Below, in pieces: positions 46,872 to 60,415 of a DNA stretch of 64,000 nt (its first letter is position 1; every line of letters starts with the position of its first letter). Source of the stretch: an uncultured Craurococcus sp. GTDB lineage: Bacteria > Pseudomonadota > Alphaproteobacteria > Acetobacterales > Acetobacteraceae. The notes under the pieces are model-generated. The model did not search any database. It was given only the letters and a program-made list of their open reading frames with translations, and had not been told where the DNA came from. The stretch is taken from the NCBI GenBank assembly GCA_902805545.1, contig CADCTD010000185.1, positions 33,624 to 97,623 of the forward strand. The letters are read 5' to 3'. Both the position numbers and the translations under genes were made by a program.

Positions 46872-47738
46872 TCAGCCCTCGCCGCGGAGGATCGCCGCCA
46901 GGCCCTCGCGGTAGGTCGGGTAGCGCCAGGTAATGCCGAGCGCGGCCTTGGTCGCGGCATTCGCCACGCGGCGGTTCTCCGCCCAGAAGCTGCGGCCCAT
47001 GGGGGACATGCTGCGGGCGGCTTCCTCATAGGGGATGGCGGGCGGCGGCGGCAGGCCGAGCAGGCGAGCGGCTTCCTCCGTCACCAGGGCGCTCTCGGCG
47101 GGCTCGTCATCAACCAAGTGGAGGATGCGGACGCCGGGCGGCAGGGATTGGCGGAGCGCGGCGGCGATGGCGAGGGCGATGTCGTCACGGTGGATGCGGC
47201 TGAAGGCGTGGCCGGATTTCAGCGTGCGGCGGGCGGCGCCGGCCCGCATCTCCTCGATGGCGCTGCGGCCGGGGCCGTAGATGCCCCCCACCCGGAAGAT
47301 GTCGAGGGCACGGCCGGTGCTGGCCGCGCGCCAGCCCTCCTCCGCCTCGAGGCGGCGGCGGCTGCGGTCCTGGCCGGGGGCGGGCGGCGTCGCCTCGTCG
47401 ACCCAGGCGCCGTCGCGGTCGCCATAGATGCCGGTGGTGGAGAGATAGCCGATCCAGCGGAGGGCGGGGGCGGCGGCCAGGGCCTCGGCGGCGGCGGCGA
47501 GGAGCGGGTCCCCCCCCTCCCCCGGCGCGGCGGTCACCAGGAGGTGGGTGGCGCTCGCCAGGACCTCGCCAGCGGCGGCGAAGGGGATGAGCCGGGTGCC
47601 GGGGGGCGGGACGAGCGCCGCGGGGTTGCGGCTGGTGCCGGTGACGCGGAAGCCGAGCCGGGCGGCCTCCCGTGCGGCGGCATGGCCGGTGTAGCCGAGG
47701 CCGGCGATGAGCAGATGGGGGGAGGCAGGGTCGGTCAT
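46872..47738 (-). CDS. NAD-dependent epimerase/dehydratase-like SDR (YeeZ type)
   Basis: A 288-residue extended SDR. The cofactor loop is GLGYTGHAAAREAARLGF, with ATHLLVTAAPG and YLSTTGIYGDRDGAWVDE; the usual YxxxK is replaced by a less clear pattern as in YeeZ-type proteins. RVGGIYGPGRSAIE is typical of nucleotide-sugar epimerases. The exact reaction is unknown. It is divergent from the TPR protein. Confidence 0.83.
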   Translation of the reverse strand: MTDPASPHLLIAGLGYTGHAAAREAARLGFRVTGTSRNPAALVPPPGTRLIPFAAAGEVLASATHLLVTAAPGEGGDPLLAAAAEALAAAPALRWIGYLSTTGIYGDRDGAWVDEATPPAPGQDRSRRRLEAEEGWRAASTGRALDIFRVGGIYGPGRSAIEEMRAGAARRTLKSGHAFSRIHRDDIALAIAAALRQSLPPGVRILHLVDDEPAESALVTEEAARLLGLPPPPAIPYEEAARSMSPMGRSFWAENRRVANAATKAALGITWRYPTYREGLAAILRGEG

Positions 47739-47784
47739 CTGCCTTATCTGGCGCGGTCTGTGGCGGGCGGCTAGACTGTTCGGC

Positions 47785-48612
47785 GTGAAGCCTGCCTTTC
47801 CCGTTCTTCTGGCGCTGCTGGCGGTCGGCCTGGTGACGAGCGCGGGCGGCGTCGGCTGGCTCGCTCTGCATGCACCGGCGGAGGCGGCGAGCGAACCCCT
47901 CCCCCTGCCGCCCGACGCGCCGCGGCTGGCGGAGGGGGCGGATTACGAGCGCTGCCTCGGGCTGGTGCGCACCGATCCCGACGAGGCGAGGAGCTTCGCC
48001 GAAGGCTGGGAGACCAAGGGCGGCGGCGAGGGCGCGCGGCATTGCGGCGCGCTGGCGCTGCTGGCCGCCGACGAGCCGGAGCGGGCGGCGGAGCGGCTGG
48101 AGGGCCTCGGCCGGGCGAGCCAGGCGGGCGCGGCGATGCGAGCTTCGCTCTTCGCCCAGGCGGGGCAGGCCTGGATGATGGCGGGCGAGGCGGGGCGGGC
48201 CTATGCGGCAGCCACCATGGGGCTGACGCTGATGCCGGACGATGCCGACCTCATGCTGGACCGGGCCGTGGCGCTCGGCACGCTCGGACGCTACGCGGAT
48301 TCGATGGACGACCTCGACCGGGTGGTGGCGCTCGACCCGCAGCGGGCGGAAGCGCTGGTGTTCCGGGCGGCGGCGAACCGGCATCTCGACAGGGTCGAGC
48401 AGGCGGCGGCGGATGTAGGGCGGGCGCTGACCCTCACCCCCGACAATGCGGAGGCGCTGCTGGAGCGGGGAATCATCCGCCAGCTCAAGGGCGACACCGC
48501 GGGCGCGAAGGCGGATTGGCAGCGCACCATCGCCCTCGCCCCGGACAGCGCGACGGCGGATCTCGCGCAGCAGAACCTGGCGCTGAACGAGGCCGGGCCG
48601 CAGCGGCGGTAG
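47785..48612 (+). CDS. TPR repeat protein with N-terminal membrane anchor
   Basis: A 275-residue protein with an N-terminal hydrophobic helix (FPVLLALLAVGLVTSAGGVGWLAL), then a Pro/Glu linker and four or five TPR-like helical pairs, for example ALVFRAAANRHLDRVEQAAADVGRAL and DNAEALLERGIIRQLKGDTAGAKADW. A GTG start at 47785 avoids overlap with the divergent gene; the ribosome binding site is weak. Probably an envelope assembly or scaffold protein. Confidence 0.75.
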   Translation: MKPAFPVLLALLAVGLVTSAGGVGWLALHAPAEAASEPLPLPPDAPRLAEGADYERCLGLVRTDPDEARSFAEGWETKGGGEGARHCGALALLAADEPERAAERLEGLGRASQAGAAMRASLFAQAGQAWMMAGEAGRAYAAATMGLTLMPDDADLMLDRAVALGTLGRYADSMDDLDRVVALDPQRAEALVFRAAANRHLDRVEQAAADVGRALTLTPDNAEALLERGIIRQLKGDTAGAKADWQRTIALAPDSATADLAQQNLALNEAGPQRR

Positions 48613-48777
48613 GGCATCGTCGGGTCCGGCGCGCAGGCCGGACGACCGCGACGGGGTGGAGAACCTGCGGCGGTTCGGCTTCGTCGCCGGGCGGAGCTTC
48701 GGCGGGGCGGGGGTGAGCCTCGCCGACCTCACCTCCGCCCGGAGTTGCAGCGCGGTCCCGATCTAGGAACCGCGGCA

Positions 48778-48803
48778 GCCCTGGGTGCCGCATCGCCCAG
48801 GGC
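48778..48803. terminator. Hairpin between convergent TPR and ADH genes
   Basis: A perfect 8-bp stem (GCCCTGGG / CCCAGGGC) with a 10-nt loop, 20 bp past the minus-strand alcohol dehydrogenase stop. There is no T-tract. The remainder of the 210-bp gap shows no gene I can support. Confidence 0.45.
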
Positions 48804-48822
48804 GCCGAACCCTTGGCCGCGC

Positions 48823-49911
48823 CTACTGGCTGAAGGCGATGAGCTGGCGCACCGCCTCGCCCGACTTGAGGCGGGCGAAGCCGGTGTTGATCTCGTCGAG
48901 CCGGAGCGTGCCGCTGATCAGGTGGTCGAGATGCAGGCGGCCCTGCTGCCAGAGCTTCAGCAGCCGCGGCATGTCGACGCGGAAGTGGTTGGAACCCATC
49001 GAGGAGCCCTGGATCTTCCGCTCGCGCAGGAAGTCGAAGCCGTGCAGCTCGATCTTCACGCCGAAGGGCACCATGCCGATGATCGTCGCCGTGCCGCCGG
49101 GGCGGAGCATGGCGAAGCTCTGCTCGGCGGTGGCCTTCATCCCGAGCGCCTCGAAGCTGTAGTGGACGCCGCCGCCGGTGAGGTCCCTCACCTGCTGCAC
49201 CGGGTCGTCGTTGCCGACGAGGATGGTGTCGGTCGCGCCCATGATGCGGGCGAGGTCGAGCTTCGACTGCAGCCGGTCGATGGCGACGATGCGCGAGGCG
49301 CCGGCCAGCGCCGCGCCGTTCACCGCCGAGAGGCCGACGCCGCCGCAGCCGATGACGGCGACGGTGGAGCCCGCCTCGATCCGCGCCGTGTTGAAGACGG
49401 CGCCGACGCCGGTGATGACGCCGCAGCCGACCAGCGTCGCGCGGTCGAGCGGGATGTCGGGGTCGATCTTCACCAGGGCGTTCTCGTGGACGACCATCTG
49501 CTCGGCGAAGGCGGAGAGGTTGAGGAACTGGTTCATCACCTCCCCGCCCTTCCAGGAGAGGCGGCGGGACTGGCCGGGGACCATCTTCACCTCGGTGTTC
49601 TCGCAGAGCACCGTGTGGCCCGTCGTGCATTGCGAGCAGGCGCCGCAGAAGACGGAGAGGCAGCCGATGACGTGGTCGCCGGGCTTGAGATAGGTGACGT
49701 CGGAGCCGACGGCCTCCACCACGCCAGCGACCTCATGGCCGGGGACGGTCGGCAGGGGATGGGGGTAGAGGCCCTCGATGAAGTGCAGGTCGGAATGGCA
49801 GAGGCCGGCATAGGCGGTGCGCACCAGCACCTCGCGCGCCTTGGGCTTCTGCAGGGTGACTTCCTCGATGGTGAGCGGCTGGTTCACCTCGTGCAGGACG
49901 GCGGCCTTCAT
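48823..49911 (-). CDS. Zinc-dependent alcohol dehydrogenase, class III-like
   Basis: A 362-residue MDR enzyme. The catalytic zinc ligands are in AGLCHSDLHF, PGHEVAG and LVGCGVITG; the structural zinc site is CGACSQCTTGHTVLC. The cofactor motif is VIGCGGVGLSAV. Class III-like enzymes oxidise long-chain alcohols or S-hydroxymethylglutathione, but the class-specific pocket was not checked. The start after GAGGAACCCGTC was chosen. It is divergent from the enoyl-CoA hydratase. Confidence 0.92.
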   Translation of the reverse strand: MKAAVLHEVNQPLTIEEVTLQKPKAREVLVRTAYAGLCHSDLHFIEGLYPHPLPTVPGHEVAGVVEAVGSDVTYLKPGDHVIGCLSVFCGACSQCTTGHTVLCENTEVKMVPGQSRRLSWKGGEVMNQFLNLSAFAEQMVVHENALVKIDPDIPLDRATLVGCGVITGVGAVFNTARIEAGSTVAVIGCGGVGLSAVNGAALAGASRIVAIDRLQSKLDLARIMGATDTILVGNDDPVQQVRDLTGGGVHYSFEALGMKATAEQSFAMLRPGGTATIIGMVPFGVKIELHGFDFLRERKIQGSSMGSNHFRVDMPRLLKLWQQGRLHLDHLISGTLRLDEINTGFARLKSGEAVRQLIAFSQ

Positions 49912-49986
49912 GACGGGTTCCTCCCCTCTTGGACCCCTCGACGATACCACTTAGGCTTCATCATGCCAGAGCGGGAGGAACGCCGG

Positions 49987-50775
49987 ATGGAGCTGTTGCA
50001 GGAGCGCGCCGAGGGCGTGCTGTGGCTCACCATGAATCGGCCGGAGGTGCTGAACGCGCTCGGCGGCACCATGATGCGGGATCTGCAGCAGGCGCTGGCC
50101 GAGGCGGCGGCCGACCCCGGGATCGGCTGCGTCGTGCTGACCGGGGCGGGGCGCGGCTTCTCGGCGGGCGGCGACATGAAGGCGCGGGCGACGGGGGCGA
50201 AGCCGCCGCCGGCAACGCCGGAGGCGGGCTCGGACGAGTTGCGGAGCCGGATGGAGTGCTCCCGCCTGCTGCATGAGATGCCGAAGCCCACCATCGCCAT
50301 GGTGAACGGCGTCGCGGCCGGTGCGGGAATGTCGCTGGCGCTGGCCTGCGACATGCGCATCGCCGGCACCAGCGCGCGAATGACGACCGCCTTCGCCAAT
50401 ATGGGCTTCTCGGGGGATTTCGGCGGGCATTACTTCCTGGCGAAACTGGTGGGGCCAGCCAAGGCGCGCGAGCTCTACTTCACCAGCGCGAAGCTTGACT
50501 CGGCCGAGATGGAGCGGCTCGGCCTGGTCAACCGGCTGGTGCCGGACGAGGAGCTGCGGGCGGAGACGGAGCGGCTGGCGCGGCAGCTTGGGCAGGGGCC
50601 GCGCGTCGCCTGGCGCTACATGAAGCGCAACATGAAGATCGCCGAGGAAGGGACGCTCGGCGAGGCGCTGGATGCCGAAGCCTTCGGCATGATGCGGACG
50701 CAGATGACGGAGGACCACCAGGAGGCGCTGCGGGCCTTCATGGAGAAGCGCCCGCCGCGGTTCCAGGGACGCTAG
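49987..50775 (+). CDS. Enoyl-CoA hydratase/isomerase family protein
   Basis: A 262-residue crotonase-fold protein. The oxyanion hole is formed by GRGFSAGGDMKA and NGVAAGAGMSLALACD. The Glu pair of classic hydratases is partly replaced: NMGFSGDFGGHYFLAKLVG, so an isomerase or hydrolase activity is possible. The ATG at 49987 has a GGAGGAA site at ideal spacing; the in-frame ATG eight codons earlier lacks one. Confidence 0.88.
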   Translation: MELLQERAEGVLWLTMNRPEVLNALGGTMMRDLQQALAEAAADPGIGCVVLTGAGRGFSAGGDMKARATGAKPPPATPEAGSDELRSRMECSRLLHEMPKPTIAMVNGVAAGAGMSLALACDMRIAGTSARMTTAFANMGFSGDFGGHYFLAKLVGPAKARELYFTSAKLDSAEMERLGLVNRLVPDEELRAETERLARQLGQGPRVAWRYMKRNMKIAEEGTLGEALDAEAFGMMRTQMTEDHQEALRAFMEKRPPRFQGR

Positions 50776-50853
50776 GCCACGATCCGCGATCATCGGATCG
50801 TGGCCTGGCCCATCGTCTCCTCGCGTGCTTCGCGCCTCCGGCGATCACGCCCT
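50775..50853 (+). repeat. Palindromic intergenic repeat, copy C, with strong hairpin
   Basis: Begins on the last base of the hydratase stop. GGCCACGATCC (50775-50785) pairs perfectly with GGATCGTGGCC (50795-50805). The second part, CGCCTCCGGCGATCACGC (50833-50850), is the inverted counterpart of copy B. The hairpin may also end transcription of the hydratase gene; serA ends just beyond on the opposite strand. Confidence 0.6.
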
Positions 50854-50858
50854 GGCGG

Positions 50859-52445
50859 TCAGAAGCGGAGCGGCACGGCCTGCACCACGAGGGGCAGGCC
50901 GCGCACCTCGGCCAGCACCGGCTCCGGGATCGGCCCGTCCAGCGAGACGAGGCAGATGGCATCGCCGCCCTGGGCCGCGCGGCCCAGGTGGAAGGTGGCG
51001 ATGTTGATGCCGGCATTGGCGAGCGCCATGCCGAAGCGGCCGATGAAGCCGGGGCGGTCCTGGTTGGTCACGTAGAGCATGTGCGGGGCGAAATCGGCCT
51101 CCACCGCGATGCCCTTGATCTCGACCAGGCGGGGCTTGGCATCGCCGACCAGCGTGCCGGCGACGCTGCGGGTGTGGCGCTCCGTCTCCACGGTGACGCG
51201 CAGCAGGGTGGCGTAGTCGCCGCTCCGCTCATGGACGGTCTCGGCGACCTCGATGCCGCGCTCCTTCGCCACCACCGGCGCGTTCACCATGTTGACCGCG
51301 CCCATCAGCGGGGTCAGGACGCCGGCGAGCGAGGCGGCGGTGAGCGGGCGGCGATTGAGCTCGGCGACATGGCCCTCGTACTCGACGCGGATGGAGCGGA
51401 TGGCGTCGTCCTGCGCCGCGACGAGCTGGCCGGCCATGGCGCCGAGCTCCCGCGCCAGCTCCATATAGGGCTTGAGGCGGGGGGCTTCCTCCGCCGTGAC
51501 GCTCGGCATGTTGATGGCGTTGGAGACGGCGCCGGTCAGCAGGTAGTCGGCCATCTGGTCGGCGACCTGCAGGGCGACATTCTCCTGCGCCTCCGCCGTC
51601 GCGGCGCCGAGATGCGGCGTGCAGACGACGTTCTCGAGGGCGAAGAGCGGGCTTTCCGTCGCGGGCTCCGTTGCGAAGACGTCGAGCGCGGCGCCGGCGA
51701 CATGGCCGGATCGCAGCGCCTCGGCCAGCGCCTGCTCATCGACGAGGCCGCCGCGGGCGCAATTGACGATGCGGACGCCGCGCTTGAGCCTGGCGATGTT
51801 CCCGCGGCTGAGGATGTTGCGCGTCTGCTCGGTCAGCGGCGTGTGCAGCGTGACGATGTCGGCGCGCTCGAGCAGCTCGTTCAGCTCGACCTTCTCGACG
51901 CCGAGCTCCACGGCGCGCTTCTCCGAGAGGAAGGGGTCGAAGGCCGCGACCTTCATCTTCAGGCCAACAGCCCGGTCGGCGACGATGGAGCCGATATTGC
52001 CGCAGCCGATCAGGCCGAGCGTCTTGCCGAAGAGCTCGACGCCCATGAAGCGGTTCTTCTCCCACTTCCCCGCCTTGGTAGAGGCGGAGGCCTCCGGGAT
52101 CTGCCGGGCGAGGGCGAAGATCATGGCGATGGCATGCTCGGCGGTGGTGATGGCGTTGCCGTAGGGCGTGTTCATCACCACGACGCCGCGGGCCGTCGCG
52201 CTCGTCACGTCGACATTGTCGACGCCGATGCCGGCGCGGCCGACGACCTTGAGGTTGGGCGCGGCGTCGAGCAGCTCCCGCGTCACCTTGGTCGCGCTGC
52301 GGACGGCGAGGCCGTCATAGGGCGCGATGATGGCGCGGAGCTCGGCCGGGGAGAGGCCGGGCCTGAGGTCGACCTCGATGCCGCGGCGGCGGAAGATCTC
52401 GACCGAGGCGGGCGAGAGCTTGTCGGAGATGAGGACCTTGGGCAT
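50859..52445 (-). CDS. serA: D-3-phosphoglycerate dehydrogenase
   Basis: A 528-residue enzyme catalysing the first step of serine synthesis. The NAD site is [16 protein letters not shown], catalytic Arg and His are in [13 protein letters not shown] and CTPHLGAAT. The long C-terminus has the intervening domain and a final ACT domain ([20 protein letters not shown]), so serine or another ligand may regulate it. It starts 1 bp inside the serC stop (TGATG), a coupled serC-serA operon. Confidence 0.96.
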   Translation of the reverse strand: MPKVLISDKLSPASVEIFRRRGIEVDLRPGLSPAELRAIIAPYDGLAVRSATKVTRELLDAAPNLKVVGRAGIGVDNVDVTSATARGVVVMNTPYGNAITTAEHAIAMIFALARQIPEASASTKAGKWEKNRFMGVELFGKTLGLIGCGNIGSIVADRAVGLKMKVAAFDPFLSEKRAVELGVEKVELNELLERADIVTLHTPLTEQTRNILSRGNIARLKRGVRIVNCARGGLVDEQALAEALRSGHVAGAALDVFATEPATESPLFALENVVCTPHLGAATAEAQENVALQVADQMADYLLTGAVSNAINMPSVTAEEAPRLKPYMELARELGAMAGQLVAAQDDAIRSIRVEYEGHVAELNRRPLTAASLAGVLTPLMGAVNMVNAPVVAKERGIEVAETVHERSGDYATLLRVTVETERHTRSVAGTLVGDAKPRLVEIKGIAVEADFAPHMLYVTNQDRPGFIGRFGMALANAGINIATFHLGRAAQGGDAICLVSLDGPIPEPVLAEVRGLPLVVQAVPLRF

Positions 52446-53623
52446 CAGGCGGCCACCTTCTGCCGGTCGGCCTCGACCTGTGCGAAGGCCCAGTCGAGCC
52501 AGGGGAGCAGGGCCTCGATATCCGCGGTCTCGACCGTGGCGCCGCCCCAGATGCGGAGGCCGGGCGGGGCGTCGCGGTAATTGGCGGCGTCGAGGGCGAC
52601 GCCTTCCTTCTCCAGCAGGGAGGCGAGGCTCTTCGCCGCCCTGGCTTGGGCATCCGCATCGAGCGCGGTGAACCAGGGGGCGACGATCTTCAGGCAGATG
52701 GAGGTGCAGGAGCGCGTCGCCGGGACCTCGGCCAGGAAGTCGACCCAGGGGGTGCGCTCGACCCAGGCGGCGATGGCGGCGAGGTTGGCCTCGGAGCGGG
52801 CGATCAGCGCGGGGAGGCCGCCGATGGACTCGGCCCAGCGCAGGCCGTCCAGCGCGTCCTCGACGCAGAGCATGGAGGGCGTGTTGATGGTCTCGCCCTT
52901 GAAGATGCCCTCGTTCAGCTTGCCGTCCTTGGTCATGCGGAAGATTTTTGGGAGCGGCCAGGCGGGCTTGTACGACTCCAGCCGCTCGACTGCGCGCGGG
53001 CTGAGGGCGAGCATCCCATGCGCGGCCTCGCCGCCGAGGACCTTCTGCCAGGACCAGGTGACGACATCGAGCCGGTCCCAGGGAAGGTCCATGGCGAAGG
53101 CGGCGCTGGTGGCGTCGCAGATAGCGAGGCCCTGGCGGTCAGGCGCGATCCACTCGGCGTCGGCGAGGCGGACGCCGCTCGTCGTGCCGTTCCAGACGAA
53201 GACGAGGTCGCGCGTCGCATCGACCGAGGCGAGGTCGGGGAGCTGGCCGTAGGGGGCGGCGATGACGCGGGCCTCCGGCAGCTTGAGCTGCTCGATGACA
53301 TCCGTACCCCAGTCCTTGGAGAAGCTCTCCCAGGCCAGGACATCGACGCCGCGGGCGCCGAGCAGGGACCAGAGCGCCATCTCCACCGCGCCGGTGTCGG
53401 AGGCGGGGACGATGCCGAGGCGCCAATCGGCGGGCATGCCGAGCACCGCCTTGCTGCGGGTGATGACCTCAGCGAGGCGGGATTTGGGGCCGGCGGCGCG
53501 GTGGCTGCGGCCGAGATAGGCGCCGGAGAGGGCCTCGAGCGACCAGCCGGGGCGCTTGGCGCAGGGGCCGGAGGAGAATCGGGGGTTCTGCGGACGGAGT
53601 CCGGGCTTGGTGGCGCTTGCCAT
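52445..53623 (-). CDS. serC: Phosphoserine transaminase
   Basis: A 392-residue PLP enzyme of the alphaproteobacterial SerC type ([33 protein letters not shown]). The PLP-binding Lys is in [12 protein letters not shown]. It converts 3-phosphohydroxypyruvate made by SerA to phosphoserine. The two genes overlap by one base. Its start lies 66 bp from the stop of the upstream DUF1217 gene. Confidence 0.95.
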   Translation of the reverse strand: MASATKPGLRPQNPRFSSGPCAKRPGWSLEALSGAYLGRSHRAAGPKSRLAEVITRSKAVLGMPADWRLGIVPASDTGAVEMALWSLLGARGVDVLAWESFSKDWGTDVIEQLKLPEARVIAAPYGQLPDLASVDATRDLVFVWNGTTSGVRLADAEWIAPDRQGLAICDATSAAFAMDLPWDRLDVVTWSWQKVLGGEAAHGMLALSPRAVERLESYKPAWPLPKIFRMTKDGKLNEGIFKGETINTPSMLCVEDALDGLRWAESIGGLPALIARSEANLAAIAAWVERTPWVDFLAEVPATRSCTSICLKIVAPWFTALDADAQARAAKSLASLLEKEGVALDAANYRDAPPGLRIWGGATVETADIEALLPWLDWAFAQVEADRQKVAA

Positions 53624-53689
53624 GATGCAGCTCCCTTCCAGAAGCGGATGCGCCCCGGTGGGGGGGCGTGGCCCGCCGCAAGCCCTAGA

Positions 53690-54478
53690 TCAGGCGAGGA
53701 GGGAGAGCAAGGGGCCCGATGCGCTGCCGGAGCCGGAGCCGGCGGCCGAGATGACGTAGCGCTGGGCGAGCTTCTGCAGGGCCCGCGGGTCGTTGAGATC
53801 GGCAAGCTTCAGCCGCGAGGTGATGGCCGCGGCCTGGGTCTCGATCGGCTGGACGACCATCGAATTCGGCAGGCCGAGCGCGCCGGTGACGACGCGGCGG
53901 AGCACGGTGTTGCCGAGGATATTGTAGACATTGGTCTCGCCCTTGGCGTTCTGCAGGAAGTAGAGCGCGTCGGAGATGCCCGGGGCCTGCTCGTCGAGGC
54001 CGGTGCGGTACTGGTACTCGACGAAGCCGTCCATCAGTTTCTGCTGCACCTTCGGGTCCTGCAGGCCGGCGAGGCCCTTGGCCTTCAGGTCGAGCGTCCT
54101 CGCCGCCGCGGTGAAGCGCTTGTCAAGGCTGGCGAGCAGGCCCTTCGTGTCCTTCGGGTCGGCGGTGAGCGCCTTCTGCACCAGGCCGGGATAGGCCGCC
54201 TGGTCGGCGAGGCCGAGCGCGGGCAGCAGCACGTTCAGCACCCGCGGGTCCTGCAGGGCGGACTTCACGTCGCGCGCCTTGGCGATGGCCGCCTGGAACT
54301 GCTTCAGCGCGGTGATGGTGACGGGGTCTTTCCTCTCCCGGGCGGTGCCCTTGGCGGTGGCGTCGGGCGCCTGGGCGGCCTTCAGCGCGGCGAGGCCCGC
54401 GGCCGGGTTGCCGGCATTGGCGGCGCCGGCGTCGGATGCGCCAAAGAGCGTCGACGCCAGGAAGGCGGTGACCTGCAT
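53690..54478 (-). CDS. DUF1217-domain protein, flagellum-linked family
   Basis: A 262-residue, largely helical protein (VTITALKQFQAAIAKARDVKSAL; DPRVLNVLLPALGLADQAAYPGLVQKALTADP; YLQNAKGETNVYNILGNTVLRRVV pattern near the C-terminus). This matches DUF1217, a family usually encoded in flagellar gene clusters of alphaproteobacteria. No flagellar genes flank it here. It starts at MQVTAFLASTLFG and ends GSGSGSASGPLLSLLA. Confidence 0.82.
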   Translation of the reverse strand: MQVTAFLASTLFGASDAGAANAGNPAAGLAALKAAQAPDATAKGTARERKDPVTITALKQFQAAIAKARDVKSALQDPRVLNVLLPALGLADQAAYPGLVQKALTADPKDTKGLLASLDKRFTAAARTLDLKAKGLAGLQDPKVQQKLMDGFVEYQYRTGLDEQAPGISDALYFLQNAKGETNVYNILGNTVLRRVVTGALGLPNSMVVQPIETQAAAITSRLKLADLNDPRALQKLAQRYVISAAGSGSGSASGPLLSLLA

Positions 54479-54522
54479 GGCGCGAGCCTGGCAGGTGCGG
54501 GTTGAGACGGGGTTAAGGCCGC

Positions 54523-57287
<2,765 letters not shown>

Positions 57288-57295
57288 GAGTGCCT

Positions 57296-57314
57296 GGGAG
57301 GGCGTCGCCCTCCC
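57296..57314. terminator. Tight hairpin between convergent genes
   Basis: A perfect 8-bp stem (GGGAGGGC / GCCCTCCC) with a GTC loop, 8 bp after the transporter stop and 54 bp from the minus-strand PhzF stop. It is a probable terminator without a U-tract. Confidence 0.5.
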
Positions 57315-57368
57315 CAAGCCATTCCCACCTAGCCTCCTCCTACCAGGCGGGAACCCGGCCTGGACCGG

Positions 57369-58253
57369 TCAGAGTTGGGCTTCGCCGCGCAGGACCGGGA
57401 CGCAGCCCCCACCTACCGTCGCGCGGATGCCGGCAGGCGTGCGGCGAGCCGTCGTGCGGAGCAGGCTGGGGCGGCCCATCTCGACGCCCTGGATGATGTC
57501 GATCGCGTGGTGCTCGGCGCCGCTCAGCGAAAGCAGGAACCCGGTCAGCAACGTGGCGGCGCTGCCGGTGGCGGCATCCTCCGGCGTGCCGGCCAGGGGC
57601 GAGAACATGCGGGCGCGGAGGCGCTCGCCATCCCGTCGGTAGAGGTAGAGGGTGAGGCGGCCGCCCAGCGCGGGCAGCGTCTCGACAATGCGGCGGAAGG
57701 CGGCGTGGTCGGGGGCGGCCGCCGCCAGCGCCTCCGGCGTCACCTCGAGCAGGACGCGGGGGTTGCCGCCATCCGAGGCGATGGTCGGCGCATGGCGGGC
57801 GGTGAGGATGCCCTCCGGCGCGATGCCGGCGCAGGCGGCGATGGGCCCGAGGGGCAGAGCCTCGCCGATGCGAAGCGGCTGCGGGGCGGCGACGGTCGTC
57901 GAGAGAACGGCGCCGGCGGGGTCGCGCTCGACCCGGATCTCGACCAGCCCGGCCAGCTGCTCGAAGCGGAGCAGGCCGTCGCGTGCCCGGTCGGCGAGGA
58001 CATGGGCCGTCCCGACATTGGGGTGGCCGGCGAAGGGCATCTCGGCGGTGCGGTTGAAGATGCGGACACGGGCGGTGTTCGCCGGGTCCTCGGGGGGCAG
58101 GACGAAGGTGGTCTCGCTCAGATTGAACTCGGTGGCGAGGGACTGCATCTCGCCATCCGAGAGGCCCCGCGCATCGGGAAAGACGGCGAGCTGGTTGCCA
58201 CCGAAGCGGCGGTCGGTGAAGACGTCGAGCGTGACGAAGGGGTAGGTTCTCAT
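57369..58253 (-). CDS. PhzF family protein
   Basis: A 294-residue protein of the PhzF/diaminopimelate-epimerase-like fold. Catalytic Glu in [32 protein letters not shown]; and [20 protein letters not shown] are the family signatures. PhzF itself isomerises a phenazine precursor, but no other phz genes are present, so the substrate is unknown. It starts 1 bp inside the thiD stop and is the last gene of the folP-glmM-thiD run. Confidence 0.92.
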   Translation of the reverse strand: MRTYPFVTLDVFTDRRFGGNQLAVFPDARGLSDGEMQSLATEFNLSETTFVLPPEDPANTARVRIFNRTAEMPFAGHPNVGTAHVLADRARDGLLRFEQLAGLVEIRVERDPAGAVLSTTVAAPQPLRIGEALPLGPIAACAGIAPEGILTARHAPTIASDGGNPRVLLEVTPEALAAAAPDHAAFRRIVETLPALGGRLTLYLYRRDGERLRARMFSPLAGTPEDAATGSAATLLTGFLLSLSGAEHHAIDIIQGVEMGRPSLLRTTARRTPAGIRATVGGGCVPVLRGEAQL

Positions 58254-59047
58254 CAGATCCGTGCCGGGTCGAGGGTGACGGCGTGGTTCAGCGGGCCATG
58301 GCCGCGGCCGAAGCCCGGTGCCGCGAGGATGGCGGCGCGGACATAGCGGCGGGCGCGGGCGACGGCCTCCGGCAGGGGCAGGCGCTGGGCGATGCCGGCG
58401 GCGATGGCCGAGGCGAGGGTGCAGCCGGTGCCGTGGGTGTGCCGGGTCTCGATGCGCGCGTCCTCGAAGCGGGTGATGCCCGCTGGCGTGCCGAGCAGGT
58501 CGACGACGACGGGGCCGTCGAGATGGCCGCCCTTCAGCAGCACGGCCTCGGCGCCGAGCGAGAGGAGCGCGGCCATGGCGGCCTGCATTTCCGCCTCGGT
58601 GGTGATGCGAAGGCCGGTGAGGACCTCGGCCTCGGGAAGGTTCGGGGTGATGACCGTGGCGCGGGGGATGAGGCGCCGCTTCAGCGTCTCGACCGCATCG
58701 GGCTGCAGCAGGGGGTGGCCGCCCTTGGCGACCATGACCGGGTCGGCGACCAAGGGGACGCCGGGGGGAAGCGCGTCGCAGACGGCCTCGATGGTCGGGC
58801 TGTCATGCAGCATGCCGGTCTTCAGCGCATCGGCGCCGAGATCGCCGAGGACGACCTCGATCTGCTGCCGGATGAAGCCGGTCGGGATGGGGAGGACGCC
58901 GTGGACGCCCTCGGTGTTCTGCGCGGTGAGCGCGGTGATTGCCGTCATGGCGAAGCCGCCGAGGGCGGTGACCGCCTTGATGTCGGCCTGGATGCCGGCG
59001 CCGCCGCCCGAATCCGAGCCGGCGATGATGAGGACCCGGCCGCGCAT
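58253..59047 (-). CDS. thiD: Hydroxymethylpyrimidine/phosphomethylpyrimidine kinase
   Basis: A 264-residue ribokinase-fold enzyme that phosphorylates HMP and HMP-P in thiamine synthesis. IAGSDSGGGAGIQADIKAV, LVADPVMVAKGGHPLLQ and HTHGTGCTLASAIAAG are the signature motifs. Its ATG directly abuts the glmM stop (TAGATG), showing one operon. Confidence 0.96.
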   Translation of the reverse strand: MRGRVLIIAGSDSGGGAGIQADIKAVTALGGFAMTAITALTAQNTEGVHGVLPIPTGFIRQQIEVVLGDLGADALKTGMLHDSPTIEAVCDALPPGVPLVADPVMVAKGGHPLLQPDAVETLKRRLIPRATVITPNLPEAEVLTGLRITTEAEMQAAMAALLSLGAEAVLLKGGHLDGPVVVDLLGTPAGITRFEDARIETRHTHGTGCTLASAIAAGIAQRLPLPEAVARARRYVRAAILAAPGFGRGHGPLNHAVTLDPARI

Positions 59048-60406
<1,359 letters not shown>

Positions 60407-60415
60407 CCCGCTGGA

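Noticed and set aside
48613..48777. Possible short coding region after the TPR gene
   Set aside because: Frames here are short, lack a ribosome binding site and carry no recognisable sequence.
57369..58253. Phenazine biosynthesis cluster
   Set aside because: Only the PhzF-like gene is present. PhzF-fold proteins are widespread outside phenazine pathways, and the neighbours are thiD, glmM and folP.
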